A DNA stretch of 64,000 nucleotides, taken from the NCBI GenBank assembly GCA_050084985.1, contig JBITNC010000001.1, positions 189,844,001 through 189,908,000 of the forward strand. Reading direction: 5' to 3'. The notes below the pieces were generated by a model. That model was not told where the DNA came from. It ran no database searches and worked only from the letters and a program-made list of their open reading frames with translations. Source of the stretch: Nageia nagi. Lineage: Eukaryota > Pinophyta. This document shows, piece after piece, positions 26,201 to 36,247 of this stretch. Made by a program: the position numbers and the translations under genes. Each line of letters starts with the position of its first letter. Positions within the stretch are counted from its first letter, which is position 1.

Positions 26201-26800
26201 TGTTTGGAGTATCCCATAATATGAGTAGTATTGAGTATTATTATTTACCCCATAAGTTCTATGAGCTCTAGGAAATTAAAAGTCTTGAATGACACATAAT
26301 ATGCCAAGCCTAAATGTACAATGATGAAATAATATTTTTTGGGATTTACTTTCATCTTTCCATAAATCATAGAGTATGGGTTACTTAGGCATCTAATTTT
26401 TCTCTCTTATAGTTCTCCATCCATGTTAAGCTGTTAGATAGCTCTTTTTCTCTTTGATGTACATGAGCTTTCTGTACTTCAGAAATATTTCATGTTCCTC
26501 TGTAGATTGAGCTATGTCCTCTCCATTTTTTTTCTTTGGCTCACTCTTAATTTCTATGATTTTTGGAGTTTATATATATATTCTTCAATACTTGTGATAA
26601 AATGATTGGGATTTTAGCTTGTTTGAATACTATATTTATGATAAATTAGGCTCTAGTGGACTCAACCTAACTATTTTTTGGATTTTTATTATTAACATTG
26701 ATTTTTTGGGCTTAACAATCTTCTAACACTTATTGATCTAGATGATGCATGGAAAAATGGAGGACTAAGATATCTTCATTGTACTGGTACATTTCTAAAA
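23300..26800 (-). pseudogene. Extra coding region downstream of integrase (unidentified ORF)
   Basis: Between the end of integrase and the 3' LTR lies about 3.5 kb with long readable minus-strand protein, broken by stops and frame changes. In order it shows: a folded-looking part (26300-25200) with blocks such as YTEQELKMVQIRAKVDRC, SFKNPRIQEVLA, SYYEFIEFFYASICEELVG and FVLAKTSLYQLEEHGWIS; an acidic run of about ten glutamates near 25040; a low-complexity Lys/Asn/Ser part (24900-24160); and a Lys/Glu/Leu-rich part with heptad-like spacing (24090-23570), probably a coiled coil. I do not recognise the protein. Extra ORFs are known in Tat/Ogre and Athila elements, but I cannot match this one. 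It may be a single ORF of about 1000 codons or two. Confidence 0.45.
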
Positions 26801-26899
26801 TCTATTTTAAATTTTTTGGCACATAAAATAAGATATTATATACACATTTTGAATTAATCATACTTAGTAATCCTACGCGATGCCTATCTACAACACTAT

Positions 26900-28090
26900 T
26901 GTACATGCACCACTTGGTGTATTAACTTTTATGATAATATTTCAAGTGAACCCCATTCATTAGGATGGGTAGCTCTTAGATTCCAAAGAGTTTAGTTAGT
27001 TTGAATGCATAATTTTCCAAGACATGAATTATTATTTAGGGCCTTAACTAACATAAATCAAACTTTTGATGTTTTTTTCAGGTTTTACTCAATCATTGTC
27101 CTATTTTAATACCATGTCACCTACTTGAAAAGATACCGAAGAATAATTTTTCCTATCAAACCATTTCTTTACCAATTTTTATCTATGTTGAAATGCTTTA
27201 TATATTTTTTCTTGGTATTATTCTAGTTGTAACAACTGATTAAACCACATTTGCAATGGTTCTAACTATGGATCTTCTAGTTATTTTAACATTTATACCA
27301 TGGTTAACTCTAGATGAATAGGCAAAAAAGGTCTTCAACCATACACTAGTGCATATGGAGACATTTTATTATAATCTTTACACTAATTCTATATGCCCAT
27401 AGTGCTAGGTTCAGCTTATTGTGTCATTACCTTTGATTACCTTCTATCATCCTTTTGATGATTCTTATGATATTTTTGTTGGTGGATTCAACTAAATCAT
27501 CTCCTTGAGGATATTAGTTGGAGGAGGCTTTCCAGTATATGCCATATAGAGAGATAAATTTTAAAATTTTTTCTCCTAGAAATATTGGGCCATTATCTAA
27601 GATAATTGTTTGGGGAATCCTGAATGTATTACTTAGCCTCTACATTAGACTTATCATTGATTCTTGATCAACATTTTTGCATGGTATTACCTCAACCCAT
27701 ATTGTAAAATAATCAGCATTTGTGAGGATAAATTTGTGTCCAACTAAGGAATTTGGATTTATAACCCCAATGAAATCCAATCCCCATTATTAAATTATTT
27801 TTCCACAACCACTGGGTTCAATGGCATAACAACTATTCTTCTTCTTCCCATAAATATATTGCACTTTTCATATTCTCAAGAGATATTGAATGAATCTTGG
27901 AATATAGTTGGATAGTAATAGCTATCTTGTAGAAATTATGCAACTATTATTTTTCCAAAATAACATCCTTCAAAAACTCCATAGTGAAATTCATGTAATA
28001 TCCTTTGTGATTTATCCTAGAATACACATTTTAATAGTGTACCATCAAAATTATTTCAGTACAACAAATCATATATCATCATATATTTGA
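26900..28090 (-). pseudogene. Integrase remnant of Tat-like element
   Basis: Reading leftwards from about 28090, the translation shows the zinc-binding region (HEFHYGVFEGCYFGK, then YYYPTIFQDS and a Cys pair around YEKCNIF), the core start NGDWISLGL and then a core full of stops. The C-terminus ends NGVHLKYYHKS at about 26910, matching the usual end of this integrase type. The H of the zinc motif and parts of the DDE core can be aligned, but the core is too damaged to confirm all catalytic residues. Confidence 0.6.
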
Positions 28091-28289
28091 GTTCTTGTAA
28101 CCTAAATCTCCTTCTTTATGACTTAAACATAGTTTCAGGGCACTTCTCGATTGTAAAATAGCTACATAGATGTTTAATCAAATTTATTTCCAAGTTATGT
28201 TATAGTTCTACTTCTTCAATGATTGCCATAACTTGAGAAACCATAACTATATTTTCACATAATGTCCTTATTTTTACCAACTTGGTTGG

Positions 28290-29480
28290 CTTGATTTGAA
28301 CATAAAATACCAAAATTCTAGTAGTCCACCTAGATTTTCCTTCTTCTAATTATTCTTGTATTACATAACTTCTAACATCAGGATGAATAGTATAAACTAC
28401 TATTTTTCTTTGAGCTATATAATGTCTAAATTTCTCTAGGTCCTTCATAATTTGAAAGAATTATTTTTGTATAAATGTATATATTTTCTTATGTTCATGC
28501 AATCTTTGGTTATGGAAAGTAATAGGATTTTTTTCCTTTTTTTCATTATTTTGTGCAAGTACTATTGTTGGGCTTTTGTCAGCTCCATATGCATACATGA
28601 TGAAGTATTTATAAAAATAGGGATTTTTCAATACAAGTGATCTAAAATAGTCTTTTTGATATTATGAAAAGCTTGTTTTGCTTCTTTATACCAAAAGAAT
28701 TATGCATCCTTTTTTAACATTGCATTTATAGATGCAACAATTTCTGAGAAATCATTAATAAACTTCCTAACAATTTGATTTGTCCTAAAAATTATTGCAA
28801 GGATTTCTTATTATAAGGAAAAATAATTGCTTATATTACTTTAACTCTATCTAGATCAATGGAAAATTCTTCTCCAGACACTATATTCCCTAGTCGTATT
28901 CCTTGATTAACCATAAAGATTGATTTCTTTGGATTTATTGATATCCCAAATTGTTTGCATTTTTCAAATACATACCAAAGATGATATACATGATCATTAT
29001 TAGATTTATAAAACATAATAATATCATTCAAATAAAGCAAAATCTTTTTATTTATTAACTCATTGAATGCATGGTCCATTACTCTTCCAAAAATTTCTCC
29101 AACATTTGATAATCCAAATGGCATTCTTTGAAAAGCAAAAGTACCCCATTTGGTGGTAAATGTTATTTTATGTTGATATTAATATTTAATCCATATTTGA
29201 TTGAAGATAAAAAAAAATCCATCAATCATTGAAAGACAATAGGATCCTATGATTGTTTGCAAGATTGTTTCCATAGGAGAAAGAGGATAATTATCTTTGA
29301 GAGACATCTGATTTAGATTTTGGAAATCCATACATAGTATAATTTTACCATTCTTATTCCTAATAAGAATTTTATTACCAACCCAATTTGAATTTTTGAT
29401 AGGATAAATAATCTTTACATCAAGCAAATATAAGAGTTCCTACTTGATAGCTTCTTTTATCTTTGGGTTGATTGATCTAT
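28290..29480 (-). pseudogene. Reverse transcriptase-RNase H remnant of Tat-like element
   Basis: The minus strand at 29427-29179 reads NSNWVGNKILIRNKNGKI, then MDFQNLNQMSLKDNYPL and MIDGF. 29124-28831 reads MPFGLSNVGEIFGRVMDHAF, then LLYLNDIIMFYKS and FGISINPKKSIF. The catalytic block YLDD is YLND, so one metal-binding aspartate is lost. The ordinary RNase H follows (28690-28290) with ITFHNQRLHEHKKIYT and FRHYIAQRKIVVYT. The frame is broken at several points. The MIDGF and NPKKSIF forms fit gypsy elements that carry the RVT_3-type RNase H before RT. Confidence 0.8.
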
Positions 29481-30046
29481 GCTTTTGCTAGTATGGTTTA
29501 GCCCTTGGAATAAGTTCTATTGTATGTTGAATAATATTTTCATCATAGGTATTAAGATCATCATATTTCCATCCAATGATGTCAATAAACTCTTTCCATA
29601 TCTATAAAAATAAATTTTGTTCCTCTAGTGTACATTTTGACCAATTTTTATTTTCTTTCCAAGCTCAATATCTATCTCTTTGCAAGAAAAAACTTTTGCA
29701 ATGAAAGCATTTTTGCAACACATAGATCATTTGAATCAAATAATATTTTAAATTATATTAACCCTTTAGGAATTGCATTATTTTTAACATGGATAACATT
29801 CGATTCTTATAAACATTTTGGAAGGTATAGCATTGAAGACCTATTAGTTACCTTGACTCCTTCAATACCTCTAATGTAATAAGCATGATTAAATATCACT
29901 CCTCTTCCAGTTAAAGCATCAAAAATTTGATTATAGTTTCTAGGGATAGATATGAAGTTTATTGTGATAAAATACTCCATCAAGTCCCATCCTCTATTAC
30001 TATAAGACTTTGGATAATGATGCTTTACACTACATTTGTTTATGAA

Positions 30047-30436
30047 TTATCTTATAACTAGTTTAGAATCACCATATATTTTAAGGAATATTATTCCCAT
30101 TTTGGTAGCTTGAGTCATTTTGAGGCAAAGAGACTCATATTTAGCTACATTATTAGTGTAGGCCCAAGTCATTCTATAAGAAAATCTTTTGTAACCTTCT
30201 TTAGGACTTTTGAATAATGTACTAGCTCTAGATCTATATTTGCATCTTGTACCATCAAAATACAAACTCCAAATCTCTTTGTCCTTTTCCTTAGATATGG
30301 AAATGATTTGAGAATTTTCATTCAAATAATAATTTCTCATCCCAACATTAGTTACTATGTAACTAATATCTTTAGAGGAAATAATTTCAATAGTATTCAA
30401 AGCTTCCCTAATTTGATATACTTGAATAATTTCCAT
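30047..30436 (-). pseudogene. RVT_3-type (archaeal-like) RNase H between protease and RT
   Basis: A continuous 129-codon frame shows the RNase H fold signature: WSLYFDGT with the first catalytic Asp, then FSYRMTWAYTNNVAKYES, then KIYGDSKLVIR with another Asp. In functional relatives the middle block is NNVAEYEA; here the glutamate is lysine, so activity should be lost. After the frame ends, the sequence continues as RGWDLMEYF and FISIPRNYNQIFDAL, the usual tail of this domain. It lies upstream of RT and is separate from the second RNase H after RT, so the element carried two. Confidence 0.75.
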
Positions 30437-30539
30437 AGTATTTGACTCATTAACTGAATTATCTTGGAGTATTCTTTTGAGGTGAATATGGGTATTTCCT
30501 TCATTATTAATCTTGAATCTATTATTCTTAATTGGGATT

Positions 30540-30835
30540 TATAAATGCATATAATTTAGATCCAGTAATCCTAGTTTTGCAGTGAAGTCTCTAGAGAGAC
30601 AAAGGCCAAACAAAGGTGGTAAATCCACCATAATGATTTCCTAAGGAACTAATATTTGAGGAAAATGGTTCAATGCCATATTCACATGTTTTATACATCC
30701 AACCATATCTACAACTATTGAATCTAGCTGTAATACAACTTCCACATATCTTATATAATACAAGTTCATTTCTTCAACTATGGTTTTAGGCATTACAGTT
30801 CTAGTATCTCCCATATCTATAATATAGTTATGTGC
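30540..30835 (-). pseudogene. Retropepsin remnant of Tat-like element
   Basis: The minus frame 30841-30641 reads YIIDMGDTRTVMPKTIVEEM, the shape of a retropepsin active-site loop (normally IDSGA, then a hydrophobic helix). Ser is Met and Ala is Asp, so the loop is damaged. It continues past a stop into LFGLCLSRDF and LGLLDLNYMHL. It begins exactly at the insertion point of the nested element, whose target duplication is at 30836-30840. Confidence 0.6.
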
Positions 30836-30840
30836 AATCA

Positions 30841-32106
30841 TGTGATGATATCAAATCATCCTCATCAAAAACAAACCAAGCTAGGGCTTCTATAACCCTT
30901 TAGTAATAAATGATTTACCTCTAGGGTATACAAACACCTCAATGCACCAACATGGGCCTCCTAAGTCTTCCTAACTACACACCACACCAAATAATGAACC
31001 CACAAAGCTAACATCAACCCCTAGGTATTCTCTAGCACTAAGCTAACCATATAAATGCAACACAATAATAATGGATGACATAGAAATACCCATGATGGTG
31101 CCACACCATAATATGGAGCCAGAATAAGTTTCCAATACTAATATATCACAATGCATGCATACAAAGGGAATAATACAATGGTGAGAGAGACATAAGCTAT
31201 ATTATATCATGGAATAATAATTTAGTACAATGAGGATATCAACATCTAGATCTAGGGTTTCAAACCCTTATACAAGCTAAACACCATAAGAAAGACTAAC
31301 TCCCTTAGACTTTGAATCCTCTCATGCAAAGGAGCCTCCTCGAACCTTGGCGACCATTGAAGGTAGAAGCTCACCCTTGAAATACCATCGATTACACTAG
31401 GTGACCTATCTAATTCATATAATGCTAGGCTCTTAACCCTATCACTCCTCTAGACATCATTTAGAATAATGCTTAGCATCACCAAGATTTGTATACCTAA
31501 TCAGGTTTAGTATAGAAGAAGTATAATCAATAGCTAACCTCCTCATGGAGATCCATTCTCAATATATAGCCTCACATGTCTATCCATCATACCTCATTAT
31601 CATCCCAAGACAAGTCTATTTTAACATTGGGGTCAACAGGTCAACCATGCCAATGTGGAGGTCATATTGGTCTAGTATGCCAATGTGGGGGTTCTATTGG
31701 CCTAGTATGCTAACGTGGGGGTCCCATGGGCCCAATGTGCCAACATGGGGGTCATAAAGGCCCTCAAGGCTAACATGGGATCTAATGGGCCTCTCAAGCT
31801 GATGTGGGGGTCCAAGTCACCTCATAAGCAAACATGGGGTAAGTGGAGCACTCCCAATGTTGGTGTATTTTTCTACTCACTTTGGACTGTACAAGACTCA
31901 TGCCTATCTAGGGATTACCATAATTTGGGATGACCCATTATAAGTTAACACAACACTACTCAAGGGGATACATCCCATTACTAGGCTCATAGTGGGGTCT
32001 GCATACCATAAGCTCCTACTTGAGTTGTACAACATGATCATAAAAAAACACAAGATTACAAAGTGACCATGAAACATTTTATCAATGGTCCAAATGGGAC
32101 ATCACA
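30841..32106 (-). mobile_element. 3' LTR of Gag-only element
   Basis: 1266 bp. It matches the other LTR from about 31150 to 32106. The part 30841-31150 (the end of the LTR on the minus strand) has no partner in the 5' copy. It contains a run of about seven 30-bp repeats at 31650-31858. Confidence 0.75.
31650..31858. repeat. 30-bp minisatellite in LTR (about 7 copies)
   Basis: Units start at 31650, 31680, 31710, 31740, 31770, 31799 and 31829, each opening with a CYAAYRTGGGGG-like core and then GTC and a GGCC-containing tail. The other LTR holds a matching array at about 35790-35990. The repeats keep an open frame in places, which explains overlapping short ORFs here. Confidence 0.85.
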
Positions 32107-32123
32107 AAGCCTCTCCTCTTGAA
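32107..32123 (-). other. Polypurine tract of Gag-only element
   Basis: The minus strand reads TTCAAGAGGAGAGGCTT directly before the LTR start TGTGATG. The same LTR edge at 36247 lacks this tract, as expected for the outer flank. Confidence 0.7.
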
Positions 32124-32299
32124 TTTCTTGCCCTTAAGAAATGGTAGGAGATAGCTAAGGGTTGTATTCCAAGAATCCTTTGGTAATTTTAACTACACTT
32201 TACCTCTTTGTAAAACCACCCAGATATCATACCCTTCTAGTTGAGGTGAGTCTTTAGTGCTGACTAGTCTACTACCCTATGAACTCATGATGTGTCCAC

Positions 32300-33079
32300 G
32301 ATCATCACTCCTCAAGATATGTTTATGGATGAATCTCTCCAACCATGGAACTAAGTGTTCTCCTACAAGGAATTATACTTGCAATGTCCTCCAAAAATTA
32401 CTATTAGCATAAAATGTGTTGGACCTAGGCCCCTTTTAGGATTCTTATTGATCCCTTCAAGGAGTGATTCTCTAATCTGCAATGTGGGGTTCCATAACTC
32501 CTGAACACTCCACATATGCACTTCTTCTCTCCTCATGATCAACATGGGATCCCCTCCTCCTTAGAAACCAAATGAAACTCCCTCTAGTGTTAGCATGTCC
32601 AATGAGGGGTTCTAGAACTCTTGAACACTCTACATAGGCACTTCTTATCTCCTTATGCTCAACATGGTATCCCCTCCTCTTTATAAATCCAACAAAGCTC
32701 TCTTTGGTGTTAGCATATCCAATGTGGGGTTATAGAACTCTTGAACACTATGCATAAGCACTTCTTCTCCCCTCATGCTCAATATAGGATCCCCTCCTCC
32801 TTTGAAACCCAATGAAGCTCCCTTTGGTGTTAGCATATCCAACATGGGATCCCAATCTCTTTGGACACCCAACATGACTTCCCTAAATAGCCTCCTACCC
32901 AACATAGGGTTCCAACCTCCTTGGTTACCAAAAATGGCTTTCCTAACCCTTTCCAAGATTAATGTGATACTCCAACCTTCTTGGCCATCAAACATGACTA
33001 TCCTAGCCTTATCTAAGCTCAATGAGGTACTCCTGGTATCATCCCATCCTGGATCCATTGAATCTAGCCAATTTTTGGT
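32300..33079 (-). pseudogene. Gag-only element: C-terminal domain of ten 20-residue repeats
   Basis: Ten units of exactly 60 bp start at 32480, 32540 and so on to 33020. In the frame open at 33058-32681 they encode 20-residue repeats ending in W-[ND]-P or similar, for example LDMLTPKGASLGFKGGGDP and RRLFREVMLGVQRDWDP. The three pairs 32480-32839 form a stronger 120-bp repeat. The frame resumes at 32545-32363 (MRREEVHMWSVQELWNP). A few stops break the middle. I do not know a function. Plausible roles are a Gag tail or RNA/protein binding, by analogy only. The plus strand is also partly open, as a by-product of the repeats. Confidence 0.5.
32480..33079. repeat. Ten phase-locked 60-bp tandem repeats
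   Basis: Every unit starts with CAAYRTGGGRT or a close variant, at 60-bp steps with no insertion or deletion over 600 bp, although the bases have diverged. Units 1-6 alternate in two types (120-bp dimers). Units 7-10 are more diverged. Confidence 0.85.
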
Positions 33080-33699
33080 CCTCTACATGTCCACCTCTTG
33101 CAACCCCTATAGTGTGTACTCCACTCCATCTATATCAAACCTCATAGTAAGTTTTTGCTAGTTGGTGTGAATGTCTCCCAACTTAAACAAACATTGCATC
33201 CTTAAAATGACATGTAAGTGCCCCATGAGTGGATACAGGTAGAAGTTCTCCCTTACCACACAACCTTGTAGCTTGATCCCTAATCTCTCTATAATCTAAT
33301 CCACCAATGTCATTTTTCCATTAGTATTCAAAACTCAAAAGGCCTCAAAATCCTTGGTATTTAGGTCCTTCATTTCTACAAAATTGATGTCAATAAAATT
33401 ATGTGATGCCTCAAATATATCATCACCATTACATCTTAAACATAAGCTTGACCAATCAACTTTAGCATCAAGAACTTCTTTACCCCATGAAGTGAAGCTA
33501 CCATGATGCCCAATGTGCCTTTTGCATGTAGCAACCATGAGTCCTCCACCTCCTCATTCATGTCTAGCTCTGACTCCTCTAAGCTATCCTCAAGAAGCAC
33601 CTTGATGTAATGTACCTATTCTTTACCTATGCAATAGTGTCCTAGCTCCCACTTCTTCTTACTTGCCCTCCTATCTCAACTTCTTTCTAGTGGCAACAT

Positions 33700-34500
33700 C
33701 CAACTGATTTGATCCAAGTATGGGGTGCTTTAGCCTTGCTAAGCCCTTCTCACATGCTCTAACTTGGTGATACCTTATTGTTTGATCCTCCCCTAAGGGA
33801 TTTTATAGTAGAATCCAAGTCATACATAGCTCAAATGACATCATCCAAGGTCTTAGTATATGAAACCTTGACCATCCCTCTCAATAGTTTGACCAACCCC
33901 TCAATGAATAGGAATATCAACCTCTCCTTAGAAATGTGGTGGATCATCACTGCTAGTTTTTGAAACTCCATCATGAACTCATCCACTATCTCTATTTGCC
34001 TCAAAGAATTAAGATCTCAAAAGTAATCATTCTTCTTCTTCTAATTGAATCTCTTCACTAACCACCTAGTGAACTCCTTAAACATGGTAATATGGGTATA
34101 TCCTTGACTCACCTTGCCATGATGCCACCACTCCAATGCATCTCCCTCTAGATGTAAATATGTAAAATTGATGGCTTCCTCCTCCATCATTCTAAGGTTC
34201 AAAATAAAGTATGTCTATAATTGTTGTACTCAAGCCCTTGTCATCATCCTCTTACCATCAAAAATGGTTACCTGCATCTTGTTAATCTTGTGCTATAGAT
34301 CTCTCTTTCCATACCACTACCCTCCTGAATGACATTGGCCATGTGAGCCACCCTTCAACCCTAGTAGCTCCAAATAACTATTGAAATTAATGTCTTGCCT
34401 CACATTCAGATGCAACATGTTGTAGTCTCTATGATGCTTATTTAGTTCCAATGGACCAGGCACCCTTGCTCTAGGGTCTTCTCCCTCTTTTGATGCAAAC
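33700..34500 (-). pseudogene. Gag domain of Gag-only element
   Basis: The minus strand holds a retrotransposon Gag domain: EEEAINFTYLHLEGDALEWW, then ITMFKEFTRWLVKRF, LRQIEIVDEFMMEFQKL and RLIFLFIEGL (about 34200-33850). This fits the common pattern of a helix pair and LEWW block in Ty3/gypsy Gag. An upstream open piece, 34502-34317, probably belongs to the N-terminus. Several stops interrupt it. No zinc knuckle, protease or polymerase motif was found downstream. Confidence 0.65.
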
Positions 34501-35064
34501 ATGGGCTTGTTTGGCCTAGTAATGATAGGTTGGTCATCCCTTCCTCCAACATTGGTTTCTAGATACTATTTGAGAAGGGGGATCTCCTATTGTGGCATCC
34601 ACTATAATTGGGATATCCATAATTATGGCATAAATAGTTCCCTAGACCCTTGGATGGATTCCTTATCTCTCATACTCTTGGATCTCCTCAAAAAATGCTC
34701 CCCTTACATCTAATCACCCTCTAAATATCATCTAGAGTCATTCTCATCCTAACATAGGGGTGTAGTTGCTTCCTTGGTGTGACATGGGGTCCTAAAACCC
34801 TCCTTCTCTCACTATAACTTATCCATATCTTCACTAAGCTAATGTGGGCCTTCATGGCCTCCCCTATCACCTCATTAGGCTTTATAGCCTCTCTAAATGT
34901 GGAATGGATCCCAATCCTCACTATCCACCACTCATGGACCAACTTCCTCATCCCTAATCCTTTGTACATACCTTCTTCCATTTGATTCATGTTGAGAAGG
35001 TTCTTGATCATTCTATACATACAAAGGGAGTAACACAATGATGAGAGAGACACAAGTTGTATTA

Positions 35065-35128
35065 TGTTATGAACCGTTACACCAAAAGGTCGACCTATTA
35101 GTGAATCCACACACCCTGGATCTTAACA
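35065..35128 (-). repeat. 3' terminal repeat of SMART element
   Basis: 64 bp, identical to 35270-35333. Minus strand TGTTAAGATCCAGGG to GGTTCATAACA. Confidence 0.95.
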
Positions 35129-35229
35129 TTCCACCATGCTCCGCATCCGACGTCCTCGACAGCTCTCACTTGTGGCGGCTCTCACTCTAGTCTTCTCTAG
35201 GTAGCCCTTTCCACAGTAGCCCTTTCCGG

Positions 35230-35289
35230 GGATTCGAACTTGGGACGTATGGCCTGCTCTGATACCAAATGTTATGAACCGTTACACCA
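35230..35289 (-). promoter_or_regulatory. tRNA-like A and B boxes (possible Pol III promoter) in SMART
   Basis: On the minus strand TGGTGTAACGG (35289-35279) resembles the A box of tRNA genes, and GTTCGAATCC (35239-35230) is a B-box match. They are spaced 60 bases from first to last base, close to the tRNA layout. The A box is in the terminal repeat and the B box in the internal part. The sequence between them holds the primer site and does not fold as a complete tRNA by eye. Confidence 0.5.
35256..35267 (-). other. Primer-binding site of SMART, tRNA-iMet
   Basis: The minus strand reads TGGTATCAGAGC, a full 12-base match to the end of plant initiator tRNA-Met including CCA. It lies two bases inside the 5' repeat. 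Confidence 0.9.
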
Positions 35290-35333
35290 AAAGGTCGACC
35301 TATTAGTGAATCCACACACCCTGGATCTTAACA
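35270..35333 (-). repeat. 5' terminal repeat of SMART element
   Basis: 64 bp, identical to the other copy and directly upstream (minus strand) of the primer site. Confidence 0.95.
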
Positions 35334-36247
35334 TATTATATTATGGAATAATAATGGAGTATAATGAGAATCTCAACATCCAAATCTAGGATTCCAAACC
35401 CTTATACAATATAAACACCATAGGAAAGACTAAATCCCTTAGACTTTGAATCCTCTCCTATGAAGGAGCCTCCTTGAACCATAGTGACCACTGAAGGTAG
35501 AAGCTCATCCTTGGAATACCACCATATGGAATAGGTGATCCACATAAGTCATAGAATGGTAGGCTCCCAACCCTATCACTCTTTTATATGTCATTTAGGA
35601 ATAATGCTCAGCACTATAAAGACTTGTATGCCTAATCAGGTTTAGTATAAAATAATTATAACCAATAGCTAACCTCCTCATAGAGCTCCATCCTCAATAT
35701 ATATCCTCACATGTCTATCCATCATACCTCATTATCATCCCAAGCTAATTCTATTCTAACATTGGGATCAATAGTTTAACCATGCCACCATGGGGGTCAT
35801 ATTGGCCTAGTATTCCAACACAGGAGTTCTATTGGCCCAATATGCTAATGTGGGGGTCCCATGGGCCAAGTGTACCAATTTGGGGTCATAAAGGCCCTCA
35901 AGGATGATATGGTATCTAATGGGACTCCTCAAGCTAATGTGGGGGTCTAGGTAACCTCATAAGCCAATATGGGGTAAGTGGGGCCCTCCTAATGCTACTA
36001 TATTCCTTCTGATAATCTAGAATGTATAGGACTCATGCCTATCTAGGGATTCCCACAATCCAAGATAACCCATTACAAGTTAACATAATACTAATCAAGG
36101 GGAGATGTCCCATTACTAAGCTGATAGTGGGGTCCATAGACCATAAGCTCCTACTTGAGTTACACATGTACAACATGATCATAAACAAACACTAGATTAC
36201 AAATTAACCATGATACATTTTGTGAATGGTCCAAATGGGACATCATA

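Larger units (their letters stand above)
35065..35333 (-). mobile_element. SMART/TRIM-like miniature LTR retrotransposon (269 bp)
   Basis: Two identical 64-bp terminal repeats (35065-35128 and 35270-35333) begin TG and end CA. They are flanked by perfect 5-bp duplications TATTA (35060-35064 and 35334-35338). On the minus strand the primer site TGGTATCAGAGC follows the 5' repeat after two bases. A purine-rich GGAGCATGGTGGAA precedes the 3' repeat. No coding capacity. It is the youngest-looking insertion here by terminal repeat identity. It is more GC-rich than its surroundings. It also carries tRNA-like promoter boxes (separate entry). Confidence 0.93.
30841..36247 (-). mobile_element. Gag-only (TR-GAG-like) LTR retrotransposon nested in the Tat-like element
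   Basis: Two related LTRs, 30841-32106 and about 35012-36247, enclose about 2.9 kb that codes only for a Gag-like protein and a repeat domain. No RT or integrase motif was seen on either strand. On the minus strand the LTR begins TGTGATGTCCC and the 3' copy ends CATCACA. The flanks are AATCA (30836-30840) and AATCC (36248-36252), a target duplication with one change. A purine tract (TTCAAGAGGAGAGGC on the minus strand, 32107-32123) precedes the 3' LTR. Such non-autonomous elements rely on the enzymes of others. It interrupts the protease of the Tat-like element. Confidence 0.75.
35012..36247 (-). mobile_element. 5' LTR of Gag-only element, truncated and carrying a SMART
   Basis: It aligns with 31150-32106 apart from the 269-bp insertion at 35065-35333. 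The final 300 bp of the LTR and the expected primer site are missing, so a deletion joined the LTR directly to the internal region near 35012. It contains its own 30-bp repeats near 35790-35990. Confidence 0.7.

Noticed and set aside
32775-33161. 128-codon plus-strand ORF
   Set aside because: Antisense to the repeat domain of the minus-strand Gag-only element; open only because of the 60-bp periodicity.
34721-35110. 129-codon minus-strand ORF
   Set aside because: Runs through the SMART terminal repeat and the LTR-internal deletion junction, so its N-terminal part is composite; only the downstream part might be Gag-only element coding.
35226-35290. Possible tRNA gene (A box, B box)
   Set aside because: No acceptor stem pairing or anticodon arm could be drawn; better seen as part of the SMART element.
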